NCBI GenBank assembly: GCA_018287875.1
Contig: JAGVVL010000013.1
Span: 2,790,001-2,854,000 of the forward strand
DNA length: 64,000 nt
Direction of reading: 5' to 3'
Origin: Nigrospora sphaerica
Taxonomy: Eukaryota > Ascomycota > Sordariomycetes > Amphisphaeriales > Apiosporaceae
Position 1 is the first letter of the stretch. Every line of letters starts with the position of its first letter. The position numbers and the translations under genes were made by a program. Below the pieces are notes generated by a model. It had not been told where the DNA came from and did no database searches. It saw nothing but the letters and a program-made list of their open reading frames with translations. Shown here one piece after another: positions 1 through 12,152 of this stretch.

Positions 1-1813
1 AGGGTCTACGATTGGCGTCCGAGTCACCGGCAAGCGTACGATCGCGGCCAATGGAGCGGGAGGGAGAGGAACACGCGCCACCGGTACCGCCCAAGGACGG
101 GCTTTCGGAAGACAAGATGCCCTCCGAAGGGCCAATGTCGCCCACGTCCTCGGCGGTGCACCGACCCCCTCCGCCCGACCCCGAACCCGAGCCTTCGCTG
201 CCGTTTGACTTTCATCGCTTCCTGGAACAGCTGCAAAAGAAGAAGGCCGACCCCGTGGCCCGGTACCTCAAGTCCTTCCTGCAGGAATTTGCCAAGCGGC
301 AGTGGATGGTCCATGAGCAAGTCAAGATTATTGGCGATTTCCTCGCCTTCATAGCGAACAAGATGGCCCAGTGCGATGTGTGGCGGGACGTGTCAGACGC
401 CGAGTTCGACAACGCGAGAGAAGGCATGGAGAAGTTGGTCATGAATCGGTTGTATACGCAGACCTTTTCACCGGCGATACCACCTCCCCAACCTATACCC
501 GGAGCCAAGCCGAGGCGACGAGGGGGCGATCGTCCCATGGGACCCGGGAGACGGGGGCAGCATCAGGAGGACGTGGAAAGGGACGAGGTTCTCGCTCAGA
601 AAATCAACATTTACGGCTGGGTGCGGGAAGAACATCTGGACATAGCGCCCGTCAGCGAGGGCGGCAAGCGATTCCTTACCCTGGCACAGCAAGGTGAGTG
701 TCCCCGGCCACTCGGGCAACGGCGTGGGGCTGACGCACAGCAGAGCTCCTCAAGATCAAATCTTATCGGGCACCCAGGGACAAGATCATTTGCGTGCTCA
801 ATTGCTGCAAAGTCATATTTGGTATGAAGCTCCCCAGAAGGCAGGCTTCCCTGTGCTGACCGATTTAGGACTACTCAAGAATCAGAAGTCGGACGGATCG
901 GCGGACTCTTTCATGCCCCTTCTAATCTATGTAGTGCTGCAGTGCAATCCGGACCACTTGGTCTCGAACGTCCAGTACATCCTGCGGTTCCGGAACCAGG
1001 AGAAGCTGGGTGGCGAGGCCGGCTACTATCTCTCATCCCTGGTTGGTCTTCTTTCCCGCCCTCGCTCCAGCGCGCCCAGCTCATAGTTCTGCAGATGGGC
1101 GCCATACAGTTCATCGAGAACATGGACCGAACCTCCCTCACCATCACGGATGAGGAATTCGAAAAGAACGTGGAGGCAGCCGTTTCGGCCATTGCGGAAA
1201 AGCACCGTGCGGAGGAGGCCCGCGAAACGCCAGAAGAGCAGTCGGAGAAGTCCGGAATGCACCAGGCACGGCCGTCCATGGATCTTGATTCGCCGGGAAC
1301 GCCACGGCGGTCCATGTCGTCCGATCAGTCGGACGATGGTGCTCCCATGGCCGGGCTCTTGCGGACAATCCAGCGGCCTTTGTCTACAATTGGTCGAATG
1401 TTCTCCGACGAGCCCAGTGCGGCTGGGCCCAGTTCCCCCGCATATAGTTCTCAGTCGGATGCGACACCGTCGAGGGCCAGTCCCCGGCCCAGCGTGGAAA
1501 GGGCGTCGACAGCGGCGGCAGGGACGGGACCGGCACGACTACAGCTCACGGCGCAGGAGGCAGCGGCTAGACAAGCGAGTGCCGAAGCGGCTGAAGCACA
1601 GCGAGTGTCGAGAGCCGAGCACAACAACGTGGTGGAGACGTTGGCAGGCATGTTCCCGGATCTCGATAGGGATGTTATTAGCGACGTGGTCTATCAGAAG
1701 GAGGGCAGGTAAGTTTAGGCTTGCAGCGCTTGTGCCGGGCCGAGTCATTGCTAACCGCATTTGCGTACAGGGTTGGCCTCGCGGTGGACGCATGCCTAGC
1801 ATTGAACTCGTAG
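1..1813 (+). CDS. VPS9: VPS9-domain Rab5-type guanine nucleotide exchange factor with C-terminal CUE domain (5' partial)
   Basis: Exchange factor that loads GTP on Rab5/Vps21-type GTPases on endosomes. The reading frame is open to the left edge, so the N-terminus lies outside the window; about 533 residues are visible. Exons read 1-693, 741(or 744)-821, 869-1041, 1095-1708, 1771-1813, all with GT/AG ends; the acceptor of intron 1 is ambiguous by one codon. A Pro-rich start is followed by a helical-bundle region, then the VPS9 core, which holds the stretch NCCKVIFGLL, the conserved Asp of ADSFMPLL and the conserved Tyr of GEAGYY; the Asp/Tyr pair is catalytic in Rabex-5. The last 45 or so residues form a ubiquitin-binding CUE domain (MFPDLDRDVI). 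A Ser/Pro-rich linker lies between. The intron inside the CUE domain (1709-1770) is needed to reach the proper end; without it the frame stops early. Confidence 0.88.
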
Positions 1814-3887
1814 TAGCCCCATACTTTACAAAGCATCCAAGTATGGATAGTTTCGCTGCCATGCCCGGCCAGGCGTGGGCCAGCAACCGTTGGCGACCGG
1901 TTAAGCCATGGCGCTGATGAAGCATCCTGCCTTTCATATTCACCCTACAAAGAGGCGGCTCTCGCGATGCTTAGTTGGGAACACTTCCTTGGCGTCGGTG
2001 ATCAAGCATTCAGGGGGGTGCTCAAGTAGATCAATACCTGCATACTTGTCTTTATTCCAAGTACTTTAGGCGGTCGGGTACAATACACATAGCTAGTGAA
2101 GACAGTCGAGAATCGAGACTTTTCCCTGCGCTTGCTGTAGATTGTTGAAGTACGGCTTGACGGGGGCGGGCGGGGAGAGGAGCGAGAACTGAATGGCTAC
2201 CCATGCGTGGGGGATAGAAAGGAAGCATGGGGGTTGGCTTTTCCGAGGTAGGGAACCCCTCCGTCATGCCGCCTGTCACTGGAGGTGTCAACCGTTGGGG
2301 GTGTGCCTGTATAAGGTTCTGATCCGAAGCCGACGCCGGGAACGAGCTCGCACGGAGGAGTCACGGAGACGGTTAGACCAAAGAGTTGCCGTTAGGCTTG
2401 ACATGCGGGATATCTCGTGTACATGTAGATAGACTCTCGCACGCCGGATGCCCCTCGGGAGGCGGGACACTGTCCCAGTATGGCGATACTACACGTGTGT
2501 GTGTGTGTGATCCGAAGCCGAAGCGAGATCACCCCAAGATACTCGAGGCTATAGGGACGGGCAGCCTCAGTAACCAGGGGGCATGATGCACTGAAGTCGT
2601 AGAGCACATAGCGGCTGATGCAGACGGCAGTTGTCCTCCAATCGGGTTATCATGTGCCATGAGAGTCCTGCTGTAAGCCACCCGCCCAGGAACATGGCGA
2701 TTAGTCAGGACCTTGCTGTGTAGGTGTGCACAGCTAACGACGACGGGCCTTGGCCCGGATTTGTGCATGAGCGCCCATGGCACGGGAGGCTTTGTGCCAA
2801 TACGAGCACTTGAGCGCGCGCCAACACGAGTACCGGAATTGCCGAGAGGCGGCTTGGCGCCGGACGCGTCGCTGTCATTGCGGTTGGCGACGCCCAGGCG
2901 TCAACAATGTGTCTACCTAATTACCGACCCCTGCCGTCACGTTCTACCGTGATGGGATTCGTCTGGCCTCTCTCTGCATGTCAACAGGCCCTTGGGCCCG
3001 CTTTCTTGCCCGCTTCTCCGTCCGCTTTCCTCGATTGCAGGGCTTGGGAAGGCTGCCTGGATGCATGCAGACCACCAGAACCAACCTTCCTTGAAAACGG
3101 CTTCCCGCCAAGCCGGTCCATGTGGGCGACAGGGGGGAAAAGCCCTAGGCAACTTAGGAAAAGGCCGGAGGCTTTTGCCAATGGCATGTCATCACCCGCG
3201 CTGCCGAGTCCTGCTTTGGTCACCGGTTCCGCCGCGCAGATCAATGCTGATGCTGATGCCGAACCGACGTGAGTCGCCGGGCAGGAAGGAGCTGGGCAGC
3301 ATCGGATGGCATCGATTTCACGGGCAAGAACCGCCAGGTCCCAACTCCCCTCCCCTTCCTTTTTCTCTCTTTCCCCCCTGTCGTCCATTACTTGTCTGCC
3401 TACAATGGATCTCCTGCTCGCCCACTCGCTTATTCGCTACTAAATTTCCAATGCTGGTCGGCCGTTGAATCGACAGCCGCTCGTTCCTCCCGCGCGCATC
3501 GCATCGCATCCAGTGTGTGAGAAGGCTCTTCGCTTCCGTCCGTTCGTTCCTCTGGCCGCCTCGCGCTGCCCTTGCTCCCCCTGTGCCACCCCGACACGCC
3601 CGCTGTTTCTCGTGACGCGGCCTCTGATAAAGCTGCTCGTTCGCTCGCTTTCACCTCTGAAACGGGAGATTGCCGGGGCCCCGAACTTCCCGATCGTCTC
3701 CTGCTCTTCGGCCTATTACTTCATCAGTCGGTCGAGCCCCACTGAGGCCCGCGCGCTGCCCTGGGCTGTCCCGACACCACGACATCTGCCAGAGCCTCCT
3801 CCTTGGCCGCAACCCGCGTTGCGCGATGCTTGCTGTGGGAGCATGTGTGACGACGAATGAGAGCATGTTCGCTGGCCCATCATTATA
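1814..3887. other. Non-coding gap between VPS9 and the flippase gene; leader of the flippase at its right end
   Basis: No frame here looks like a protein gene. A (GT)n run lies near 2495-2509. From about 3340 to 3620 the plus strand is rich in C and T, typical of fungal promoters and 5' leaders, so the right half is probably the promoter and untranslated leader of the flippase gene. Several ATG codons precede the main start (see the separate uORF entry). Confidence 0.6.
2495..2509. repeat. (GT)n dinucleotide microsatellite
   Basis: About seven and a half perfect GT units in an intergenic region. Confidence 0.8.
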
Positions 3888-3888
3888 A
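3826..3888 (+). promoter_or_regulatory. Upstream ORF whose stop codon overlaps the flippase start codon
   Basis: A 20-codon frame begins at ATG 3826 and ends with TAA at 3886-3888. The final A of this stop is the first base of the main ATG (3888-3890), giving the string TAATG. A shorter in-frame ATG at 3865 shares the same stop. Such overlap is known to allow termination-reinitiation coupling in some eukaryotic and viral mRNAs. Whether the transcript includes 3826 is not shown by the sequence alone. Confidence 0.5.
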
Positions 3889-6800
3889 TGGCTGCATCTG
3901 GCGAGAGCTCGCTACAAGACGGCGCCAAGCCGGGCCTCCCTGCCGCCGTGGCCCTCGCCGCCAGACGGACGCGGAGGCGCCTGAACCGTATCTGCGCCGT
4001 CACCTCTGAACACTCGCATACGTGGTACTCCAAGGTCGTTGTACAGGGGTTGCTGCGCCAGAAGCCCCTGAAGCCCTCCGTGGATGGCCGTCATATCCCG
4101 TTGCGCATCGAGCATGCCAGCCCGCTGGTCGACGAGCGCCGGGGCCGCGAGTTCATTCCCAACACCATCCGGACCTCGCGCTACACCCCTTGGGATTTCA
4201 TACCTAAGCAGCTGTACTTTCAGTTTACCCGACTCGCCAACTTCTACTTCCTGTGCGTCGGTATTCCGCAGACCCTACCCGGCCTCAGTACCACGGGAAG
4301 TTACACTACCATTCTGCCGCTGCTGTTCTTCGTCCTCCTCACCATCCTTAAAGAAGGATACGATGATTTCAAAAGAAGTCGGCTGGATGCTTTCGAGAAC
4401 GCCAACATCGCCACGATCCTTGGAAAACCGAAACCACCTCAATACCCCCGGTCGAAATCTAATAAGCCTTTCTGGCAGGTATGGAGGAAAACGAAGGAGC
4501 CTGGAGTTTCCGTTGCCGAGGAAGAGGTGGAGGAAGACTCGGACGACACGTACCAGTGGAATAAGGTCCAGTGGCGGAATATCAAAGTGGGTGACGTAAT
4601 CCGGCTTTCTAGGGACGAGGACGTGCCTGCCGATATTGTGCTCCTCTACGCGACCGGCGAAGACGGGGTAGCCTACATCGAGACGATGGCTTTGGACGGT
4701 GAGACCAACCTCAAGAGCAAGATGCCACTGCCAACTTTCAAGGATTGCAGCTCCATCGCGGCCATTCGTTCTCTCGATGCCGAGTTCATTGTCGAAGACC
4801 CGAACCCCGATCTCTACAGCTTCGACGGGAAGGTCCTCACGGATGGAAAGACTATGCCGCTTACATCCAACGAGGTTGTCTACAGGGGCTGTACACTCCG
4901 GAATACCAAGTACGCTGTTGGTATCGTGATCAACACGGGCGAGGAATGCAAGATCCGATTGAACGCCAACCAGCACCCCGAAGCTAAAAAGCCCGCCCTC
5001 GAGAAGGTTTCCAACCGCATCGTCATCTTTCTGGCTCTATACGTCATCGCCCTTACCGTGGGCTTGTCGATGGCTTATTTCGAATGGCAGCGAGAGGTGG
5101 AAAATGGCCTGGCCTACCTCGTGGGTGAAACCGTCTTGACCAAGGAAGTCGTGATCGGTTACGCCATCCAGTTCAACAACGTGATCCCGCTTGCTCTCTA
5201 TATCAGCTTGGAGATCGTCAAGCTCGGACAGATGTTCATGCTCGACAGCGATGCCGAGATGTACCATGCTCCCACCGACACTCCGGCCAAGTGCAATACG
5301 AACACTATCCTCGAGAACCTGGGGCAAGTGACTCACATCTTTTCGGATAAGACGGGCACTCTCACCGAAAACGAGATGAAATTTCGCAAGATGAGCATCG
5401 CGGGGACGGCATGGTTGCACGACAAGGACCTCGAGGCCGAGGCGACTCCTCTTCGTCGCGAGCCCACTCGCCAGTCGGCAAGGACGGCCCCCCGAAAGTC
5501 GCGAGAAGTCACGCGAGTCGTGGAGGAAGTGGACGCTAACGGAGACTCCGTGGCCTCGCCCGTGGCCATCACGGTGACATCCCCGGAATTTCCTCGCATG
5601 TCCTCACAACTGCACCCGAGGCCATCATCGCAACTGAATCGGAGATCATCATCGCAGTGGCGATCCACCGGCCGGCCTGATCATGTACAGCCCGATGTCA
5701 CCACGACCGACTTGCTCGACTACATTCGAATGCGCCCGGCATCGCCGTTTGCGAGGAAGGCGCGTGACTACATCCTCTGCATGGCCATCTGCCACACGTG
5801 CTTGCCCGAGGTCAGGGACGGCAATGTCGATTTCCAGGCAGCCTCTCCCGATGAGCTGGCGCTCGTCCGCGCCGCTATGGAGCTTGGATACCTTGTCGCG
5901 AGTCGGTCGTCGCGCCAGATCACACTGAAGATCGACGTTGGCGACGGCGACGCGAGGACGGAAACGTACGAGGTCCTCGACGTTATCGAGTTCAGCAGTG
6001 CAAGGAAGCGCATGTCGGTTGTTGTTCGCTACCCAGACGGACGGATCTACGCCATCTGCAAAGGTGCAGACTCGACCATTTTACCACGCCTCAAGCTTGC
6101 CAACCTAGCTCGTCAGAAGGCAGAGGAGGTGCGTAAGAGCGCCGACCGGGAACATGAGATGATACGCAGAAGCGAGCAGTTGGAACCGCGCAACAGTTTT
6201 GGCGGGCGGCCCAGCCTCAGCGTCTCTCGCAAAAGTATGGCATTGCAAGGACAACCGGGTCCTTCCAGGACGAGGCCAGCCATTGAGCGTAGCAAGTCGG
6301 TCGAGGCCCGGCATATGCGCAATTCCGAGGACAAGTCTAGGCCGTCTTTGGGCGTTCGGACCGTTTCGCTCGATATCTCCAAAGCCTTGTCCCCTTACAG
6401 CCCCATGGCTGCTCCCATTGAGGACGAAAGGTTCGGTTTTCTCAGCGACCCGCTGATCAACGACGAAGCCGAGGTCTTCACCCGCTGCTTCAAGCATCTG
6501 GACGAGTTCGCCTCCGAGGGCCTTCGCACGCTATTGTATGCGCGCAAGTTCATCCCCGAACACGAGTACAAGGCATGGAAGAAGATATACGACGATGCGA
6601 CGACCAGCTTGACAAACCGTCAAGACAAGATTGAGGCGGCCGGTGAGCTCATCGAGCAGTCGCTGGATCTGGTCGGCGCGACAGCCATCGAGGACAAGCT
6701 TCAGGAGGGCGTCCCGGAAACGATAGAGAAATTGGGCCGCGCCAATATCAAAATATGGATGCTGACGGGCGACAAGAGGGAAACAGCCATCAACATTGCG

Positions 6801-8243
6801 CACTCGGCACGTCTGTGTCGCCCGGCCTCGGATATTTTCATCCTGGACTCGACCAAAGACGACCTGGAGGGCCAGATGATGAGCATTATCGAGGAGCTTC
6901 AAGCCGGTTGTGTCCATAGCGTGCTCGTTGTTGATGGCCATACGCTGGGCATAATCGAGCAGAAGGCGGCTCTGAAAGAGTTGTTCTATACCCTCGTGCC
7001 CACCATCGACAGTGTCATTTGTTGCCGTGCTTCGCCTGCGCAGAAGGCGACGATCGTCCAAGCGCTTCGGTCACTCGTTCGCGGCGCGCTTACGCTAGCC
7101 ATCGGTGACGGTGCCAACGACTTGGCCATGATATCGGCCGCTCATGTTGGCGTGGGAATCTCGGGCAAGGAAGGGCTTCAGGCGGCGCGTGTTGCCGACT
7201 ATGCCATTGCCCAGTTTCGATTCTTGCAGCGGTTACTCCTGGTCCACGGACGCTGGAACTATGTTCGCACGGCCAAGTTCATCCTCGCGACCTTCTGGAA
7301 AGAGATGTTTTTCTATGTCCCTACGGCCGTGTACCAGCGCTACAATGGGTACACGGGCACGTCGCTCTACGAATCAACCAGTCTGACAGTCTTCAACACG
7401 CTGTTCACCAGCTTAGCCGTCATCCTTCCCGGCATCTTCGAAAAGGATCTCGAGGCAACGACGCTGCTGGCCGTCCCCGAGCTGTACGTCTACGGACAGC
7501 GCAACAATGGCCTCAATGCGCCCAAATTCGTCGCGTGGATGGTGGCCGGGGCCGCCCAGGGCGTGTGTGTGTGGTTTGCCGTGTGGGCTGGCTACGGCGG
7601 CACGCTAAGTGTGGTGGCTGACGATAACCTATACGCCTTGGGTTCACTGGCTTTCACCATTGGGGTGCTGTGGATCAACATCAAGCTCCTGTAAGTAGCC
7701 TCGGCACTCCTTGGATGGCATCAACGTACTGAACTTGGGACGGACAGCATTCTCGAGACCCACGATATAACCAACATTATCTTGGGGGGCTTCGCAATCA
7801 CCTTCATCGGCTGGTGGGTGTGGTTGATCTTTTTATCGGTGGCTGAGTTGAACCCCGACGCCAAGCTCTTGTACGCAATGAAGGACACATTCCTGCATAC
7901 CTTTGGGGCAGATGCAGGATGGTGGGCCACCGTCGTTAGTGTCGTGGTCAGCCTGGTCGTGGCGGACGTGGCGTTCAGGACGCTCAAGCACAAAATGATA
8001 GTGGCAGGGGCGTGGAAGTGGCCGCCTTGGTCCAAGGCGGCGGCGGGCAGCAACGCCGAAGACTTTCACGTGGAGGTGTGGCAAAATCTGGAGAAGGATC
8101 CGGTCATGCAGGGGAGGCTGAGAAGGACGCTCGAGGCCGAGAAGGGCCTGTCTGATGAGGAACGAGCCCGGATCATCCTGGAAGAGGAGCAGGCCAACAT
8201 CATTCTGGAGCAGGAAGGTGTCGCGATGGAACGGCTTCGCTGA
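3888..8243 (+). CDS. P4-type ATPase, phospholipid flippase (DNF3-like)
   Basis: Moves aminophospholipids or lysolipids from the outer to the cytosolic leaflet of Golgi, endosome or plasma membranes using ATP. Two exons, 3888-7690 and 7748-8243, joined across a 57-nt intron, give 1432 residues. Visible P4-ATPase marks: NTIRTSRYTPWDFIPKQL near residue 90, LDGETNLK (actuator) near 267, DKTGTLTEN with the phosphorylated Asp near 487, and GDGANDLAMI near 1072. About four C-terminal membrane spans follow, two of them in exon 2, then a charged tail with glutamate-rich helices. Two long Ser/Arg-rich inserts interrupt the cytosolic region (about residues 515-610 and 745-850) and are probably disordered regulatory segments. 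The N-terminal pattern is closest to yeast Dnf3 rather than Drs2 or Neo1, by eye. P4-ATPases usually need a Cdc50-type partner, which is not in this window. Confidence 0.93.
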
Positions 8244-9399
8244 TATAGATGGGGCTGTGCTGGCATTGTGGGCATTTGCGGGCGTTTTACGGATACCCCC
8301 TGGACTGTTTCTTTGGCTTTAGTTTCCTCTGGCCTTCATTGCGTGCCGTTGGTGTTGAACGCAGCCCAGTTGTTTTGGCCTCATGGCCGAGGCTCCTGTC
8401 GCCAAGTCTGTTCACGTACGCACACACGCAAGCCTGCCTTTTTTCACATGCGAAACTTCATGGCCGATACTTGGATGCCTTTTCTCGCACCGTTGATCTG
8501 CGCTCTTAGGACTGATTGCCCAACACGCCGCATGACCGATTCCCCCTGTTCCCACACGCCAGGAACACTGTTGCAAAGGAAGATTTTACCGCAAGCAACG
8601 CACCCGGCAGGTCAATCGGTGCCGTAACGTGAGAGCCGCGTATTGGCATTACGGGGACGCCACAGCAGGGCCCTTGGCGGATTCGACGAGCTGGGTACGG
8701 GGTGATGCTTTCATAGTATATGCTGCGTCCTCGGTCCGGGGCGCATCGAGTGGCGGACAACCATCTGCGAAGAAGGACGGCGAGCAGGTCCTTTGAAAGA
8801 CACCAAACATCGAGTAAGGCTGGCCCGAAGTGGTGTCTCCGGGCCGTAGGGAGTTATTATCCAATGGCGCCCGACGCAGCCGATATTATGTACAGGAGTA
8901 TGCTGAAACACTCATTTGGTCTCCATGCAACTATGCCTGCCTGGGTTATCTCGAGCTCAGCAGGATTAATCCGCCTAATCACAAGGGATACGTGCAGGCA
9001 CCTATGTAAGCTACATGACACCGGAAGCCTAGGAGCCCAGCCTGTCCGAATTCTAATGGAGACTGAAGCACTTTTAACCTACCGGGGTGCTCGGCTGTGA
9101 TAATATCACAGCGCGTCCCAGAAGGCAATTGTAAGAGCACGCTCATCAAAGGGATGGACAATTAGAACGAGAAACTCGCGTCTGCAATAGTTGACGCGCT
9201 ATGTGCAAATATACAAGGAGATTTTGCATCGTGAGCCCACGCGTTGGGTATGTGCAGTCCTGTTACATGGCTGATGTCGGCAGCCGAAAGGGCCCAATAT
9301 TCGCCCTAGTAAATCCGTGTAAACGCCGAGCGATGCAAGTGGGGGTTCGCACAATGGGCAGGAGCCCCTATAAACACATGAAAGCGTCCCGCGAAGGGA
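8244..9399. other. Non-coding gap between the convergent flippase and M28 peptidase genes
   Basis: Both flanking genes point into this gap, so it should hold two 3' untranslated regions. I see no coding frame with GC-rich third positions and no RNA gene. Confidence 0.6.
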
Positions 9400-12152
9400 C
9401 TAAGAGTCAAGCAGCACCTTGGCCGCACCCGAGATGATTTTGGCCGTCTTGTCCGCAATGTCCTGGGCCAACTTGAAATCACCGGCGTCGACCGCGTCCC
9501 GGATCGCGGGGAAGTAGGCCTCATCGTAGCCGGACCAGAGTTGTGGCCCGTAGACGACATGGACGAACTGAGTCCGGTTGGGTATCTGCTCGCCTGTTAG
9601 ATCTCCTCTCCTGAATACTGAGCGACGGTCACGGATGAACTCACCCCACCACCGAATTCGACATCCAGCAGTGCCGTCTCGAAGGCGGCCATTCTGGAGT
9701 TATAGTCGCATCTGCTCTTGCCCAGTCCGGACGGCTCCCAGCCGCCCGAGCCCGTGACAGTCTGTTCCCAGTTGATGGCCCACATCTGGAACTCCATCAC
9801 GGCGTTCTCGACTTCCTTGATTGCGTCTCGAATGGGGTTCAGCTTGAGCTCGGCCCCCTTGTTCTCACACCACTTGAATAGGTCCCCTAGGTACCGCCCC
9901 AGAGCCCGTGCGTACGCACCCACATCAAAAGGCAAGATGGGTCTGTCTGAAAGGTCGAGTGTCAGGAGCGCCACGACCTTAGCCAGGAGCGTGTGATAGA
10001 CGAAGTTGGGATCGCCGACCCGGGACATCCACTCAAAGTTATCGTAGCTCGAATGGTAAGGGAACCGGTCGCCCTCGAACCGCAAGTCGATGGAGCTCGT
10101 TCCGGCGATATCCTGGAAGGCGACGTAGTCACTCCCGGCTCCCAGCCCCTCGAGCTCGCCTCCCCGCTCGTTCCACAAAGCGAGGAGCGAGGTGTTTTGG
10201 TTGGGATCGTGGACGCGGTCCAAGACTCTCGGCAGAATAGCATGGAACATGGGTGAGCCGGCGGCGTGGAACTCGGTACCGGTGACGGCCGTGTCGAGAT
10301 TGATGTATGCGAATGCATCCTTGCGGAGGTATTCGAGGTTGTTCTCCACAAACTCGGTACTTCCAATCAGGTTGTATTCTTCGGCGTCCCAGCTCATGAA
10401 CTGAATGGTGCGTAAAGGTCGCCAACCCTGGGCAAGAAGATCGCCGAAAACACGCGCAACCTCGAGGAAAACGGCATGGCCCGTGCCGGGGTCCGCCGCG
10501 CCGAATCCCCAGGCATCCCTGTGACTGCCGATGATGATGCTCTTTTCATTTTGTTCGATACCGGCGATTCTGCCGTAGACGTTCCAGATCGTCTGTTGTT
10601 CGATTTCGTCCTGCTCATTCTTCAGGCGCACGATGGGAGATGAGGAGTTGCCTGTCCAGAACTCGACGTCGGGCACGCCACCTCGCCATTCCTCGGCCAC
10701 TGGCGTGCCCATGCCTTGTATGTGTTGCAGCAAGACCTGGGCATCACGCCATGATAGGGGAAGACTAGGAATCTGCACCAAACCCTTGGTCTGGGTTGTC
10801 TTCTCGCGCGGCTGGCCCTTCTTACTGGCCCATCCGGGGGTAAGGACATCGCCGACAACCCAGCTCATCAGACTGACACCGCCCCGCTGGACGCCGTCGG
10901 CCGGCATAAACCGCCCCTTAGGGGCGGTCTCCCCCTTGAGGAAACCGTCATCAGCTGGGTCGCTGTAGATGAGACAGCCCGCAAACCCAGCAAGCTCGGC
11001 CGCCTTGATTTTCAAGGCGCGGTCTCCCTGGGTCCCGTAGTACCGAACCAACGCTATGGCGCCCTTGGTATCGATGCCCTGATCGGCCAATTTCTGGAAG
11101 TCCTCCCTTGAACCGTAGTTGGCATAGATCAGAGGCCCCTTTACGTCGCCAGATTTGGAGTGGCCATGGAAAGCGAGGGTTTCCCTCCCAGCCGTTCCGC
11201 CGCCGACATCGTCCTCCTCGAGTTTGGCGCTCCATATAGCCTTCTTTCCATCCTCGGCCAGGATCTCCACGGCCCGGCCGTCTGGTCTTGGGTAGTTCAG
11301 GTAAACATAATATTCGTCGGAGCTGACGTCTTCGAGGCCGCTTTTGAGGAAGGCGTTGTGCACGTCCATAGCTAGGGCGAAGTCGCCCTCGCTGCCCGCG
11401 ACGTGGGCGTAACTGGTGAAGTGTTCGAGCGTCTCGCGCATCTTCCGGGGTTCGATGCTGTTCTGGACGTAGAGCCGGACGCGTTCGGGGTCGAGCATCT
11501 GGCTGCCGATGCGGCGAGAGAAGGTGGTGAAGATATCGCTCACGAAGAGCACGTAGAGAAAGCCCATGACCAGAACGATGGCGAGTAGCCGAGCGACCAC
11601 AATAAACGTAGCGGTACTGTTGACGCTGATCTTGGGAAGCCGCCACCTCCTCGGACTCGGGCCGTCGGAACTGGTCTGGTCGCTGGTATTGTTTGCTACG
11701 CCGTCGCTCTGGCGCGGTAGGCGTACGGTCAGACGCGGGAGACGCCATCGCCACTTCCACTGGGGCAGGGAGGACGTTATCCGCTTGCGCCATTGGGAGC
11801 TTGCGCTGGGACCGGTCCCATTTAGAGGATCCTCGACCTCCAGCTCCTGCATCTCGCGGCGCACCCGGCCATCTTCGCCGTCGTCATCGGAGTCGCTGGC
11901 CAAGCTCCAATTGGATTCCTCGTCGTCGGTTTCGACATGCGGCGGTCGATAACCCGGCGGGAGTCGGCGGTCGCTCGGCCGCTGGCTGGATGATGATGTT
12001 AATAGGGACTGGGCCTCTCTCTCGGAGTCGGGCCTGTTGTCGATAGACGAGCGTGGCGGCTGCCAGTCGCCTTGCGCGGACGACCCATGGATGGCTTCAT
12101 CGTAGGTCGGGATCGGCGGGGCCGGCGTGTACTGCGATCTGTCGGGAGGCAT
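9400..12152 (-). CDS. M28 zinc peptidase, transferrin-receptor/PSMA family (Tre1/Tre2/Vps70-like), with PPxY motif
   Basis: Type II membrane protein of the glutamate carboxypeptidase II family. Exons 12152-9645 and 9585-9400, joined over a 59-nt intron, give 897 residues; the join restores the family ending (GGIPNRTQF, then a helical dimerisation domain). The N-terminal cytosolic tail of about 180 residues is Pro/Ser/acid rich and contains PPGY at residues 65-68 plus IPTYDEA near 14-20, which resemble Rsp5 WW-domain binding sites known in yeast Tre1/Tre2. One membrane span lies near residues 182-207, followed by a PA domain and the peptidase domain. Zinc ligands appear intact: SHRDAWGFGAADPG, WDAEEYNL and YHSSYDNF. 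Yeast Tre1/Tre2 direct metal transporters to the vacuole via Bsd2/Rsp5; Vps70 is linked to vacuolar sorting. The exact orthologue cannot be decided here. Confidence 0.9.
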
